Source: Sphingobium sufflavum (GTDB lineage: Bacteria > Pseudomonadota > Alphaproteobacteria > Sphingomonadales > Sphingomonadaceae). Taken from it: a DNA stretch of 64,000 nucleotides. The DNA is taken from the NCBI RefSeq assembly GCF_021403115.1, contig NZ_JAJSSH010000002.1:186001-250000 (forward strand), in the 5' to 3' direction. The translations under genes and the position numbers were made by a program. The notes under the pieces are model-generated. The model was not told where the DNA came from. It did no database searches and saw nothing but the letters and a program-made list of their open reading frames with translations. This document shows, piece after piece, positions 63,373 to 64,000 of this stretch; the stretch's first letter is position 1, and each line of letters begins with the position of its first letter.

Positions 63373-63422
63373 ATGACACTGACATGACAATTGTGTGACA
63401 GCGTATGACTATTTCGTGACAA
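63373..63422 (-). promoter_or_regulatory. Pho-box array upstream of the porin
   Basis: On the minus strand five PhoB half-sites follow one another: TTGTCAC, TAGTCAT, CTGTCAC, TTGTCAT and GTGTCAT, with cores spaced 11, 10, 11 and 11 bases. CTGTCAC-ACAA-TTGTCAT matches the Pho-box pattern of 7-mers separated by four bases. The array ends 24 bases before the porin start codon, the position expected for PhoB activation under phosphate limitation. Confidence 0.75.
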
Positions 63423-63453
63423 TCGTCGCCATCGCCAGTGTTTCCCGACTGTT

Positions 63454-63822
63454 TCAGTCTGCGACCAGTTTCAGCAATCTTCGCTCAACCGGCGACAGCA
63501 CGGGGCCAAGCTCGTGCCCCCGGCGCAGCACCGCGCCATTTTCGGAAAACAGCGTCCACATGCCCTGCCGGTTGCGCAGGGCGGGGCGCTTTTCGATGCG
63601 GAATTCCGGGCGTTCCGCCGACCGGCGAAAGGCGGAGAAGATCGCCACATCGCGATGATGGTCGATGGCATAGTCGCGCCAGTGGCCCGCCGACACCATG
63701 CGCCCGTACAGGTCCATGATGCGGGTCAGCTCGGCCCGAATGAAAACGGTTTGTTGCGGTATGTTTCCCGGATTCTGGTGCCCGTTCTGGCCCGGTCCGG
63801 GGAATTGCGCGACAGTTCCCAT
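63454..63822 (-). CDS. DUF2794 domain protein
   Basis: A 122-residue conserved alphaproteobacterial protein: QTVFIRAELTRIMDLYGRMVSAGHWRDYAIDHHRDVAIF pattern (split around residues 30-66) and the ending ENGAVLRRGHELGPVLSPVERRLLKLV are typical of DUF2794. Function unknown. Its start overlaps the stop of the upstream gene (TGATG), so the two are coupled. The longer in-frame version upstream adds 35 residues of unlikely Arg/Gly sequence. Confidence 0.88.
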   Translation of the reverse strand: MGTVAQFPGPGQNGHQNPGNIPQQTVFIRAELTRIMDLYGRMVSAGHWRDYAIDHHRDVAIFSAFRRSAERPEFRIEKRPALRNRQGMWTLFSENGAVLRRGHELGPVLSPVERRLLKLVAD

Positions 63823-64000
63823 CAGGCGATGGTGCGCCTGTCGGACGCCACCGGCGCGCCCTCCGCCTGCCCGGCGCGCAGGGCGGCTACTTCCTTGTGG
63901 AGGCGTTCCAGTTCGCATTGCAGCCATTCCAGCTTCTGCGCCTGCGGGTCGGGATTGTCGGTGCAGGTGCCATAGGGCACGAAGCTTTTCTGATATTCGG
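63822..64000 (-). CDS. C-terminal part of an unknown protein (truncated by window edge)
   Basis: The visible 58 codons give a polar C-terminus: EYQKSFVPYGTCTDNPDPQ, then a likely coiled-coil helix KLEWLQCELERLHKEVAALRAG and a short tail. No family recognised. The rest lies beyond the window. It is translationally coupled to the DUF2794 gene downstream. Confidence 0.65.
   Translation of the reverse strand, partial: EYQKSFVPYGTCTDNPDPQAQKLEWLQCELERLHKEVAALRAGQAEGAPVASDRRTIA

Noticed and set aside
1..64000. tRNA genes, CRISPR arrays, insertion sequences or prophage
   Set aside because: No cloverleaf-like intergenic sequence, no regularly spaced direct repeats, and no transposase or integrase-like protein was seen on either strand.

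Overview
The window is a high-GC chromosomal segment from an alphaproteobacterium, most likely a sphingomonad (Sphingobium/Sphingomonas/Novosphingobium type). The gene content supports this: dnaA next to rpsT and mutM, a DUF2794 gene, TM-LytTR and OprO/P-like porin genes, and a CtrA-type TTAA-N7-TTAAC site. The genus is inference from family-level recognition; no 16S rRNA gene is present. I found no phage, insertion sequence, CRISPR array, tRNA or rRNA.

Layout. 0.1-10.6 kb: AI-2E-family permease, hemerythrin, DUF4136 lipoprotein, a translationally coupled metX-GNAT-metW methionine unit, a CDF metal exporter, an L,D-transpeptidase lipoprotein, prfC, an aldose-1-epimerase-like gene and an unknown secreted protein. 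10.8-14.1 kb (minus strand): dnaA, rpsT, mutM. 14.1-22.6 kb: ubiE-ubiB (ubiquinone) with a small membrane protein, an MFS exporter, coaBC-dut, an E1-like MoeB/ThiF enzyme, a small DsrE-like protein and ilvE. 22.7-27.3 kb is the most accessory stretch: an excalibur-domain protein, what looks like a decayed second copy, a 34-residue hydrophobic protein divergent from a membrane-anchored LytTR regulator, a nitroreductase, a nucleotidyltransferase and a tandem universal stress protein. 27.3-32.7 kb: rpmI-rplT with a structured leader, a secreted Ala/Pro-rich protein, pheS-pheT. 32.7-40 kb: an OmpR-type two-component system with a PepSY-like gene, a processive family 2 glycosyltransferase, hisN and a TonB-like protein.

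40.0-57.4 kb is the translation core: the str cluster (rpsL, rpsG, fusA, tuf), the S10 cluster (rpsJ, rplC, rplD, rplW, rplB, rpsS, rplV, rpsC, rplP, rpmC, rpsQ) and the spc cluster (rplN, rplX, rplE, rpsN, rpsH, rplF, rplR, rpsE, rpmD, rplO, secY), ending with adk. Most genes abut or overlap by a few bases, but several spacers of about 140-230 bp hold strong hairpins, including a T-tailed terminator plus a REP-like element between rpmD and rplO. The alpha operon (rpsM-rpsK-rpoA-rplQ), which often follows adk in this class, is not here.

57.4-64 kb: a 60-residue membrane protein behind a CtrA-type site, an LplT-like MFS protein, pgsA-moaD-moaE, a glutathione S-transferase, and an OprO/P-like porin behind an array of five Pho-box half-sites, then DUF2794 and a truncated gene at the window edge.

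No obviously new multi-gene system is visible. The best leads are regulatory: the rpmI leader RNA, the twin identical-loop hairpins and hydrophobic peptide beside the LytTR gene, the Pho-box array, the CtrA-linked small protein, the hairpin-bearing ribosomal spacers, and a MoaD whose Gly-Gly terminus is masked by three extra residues.
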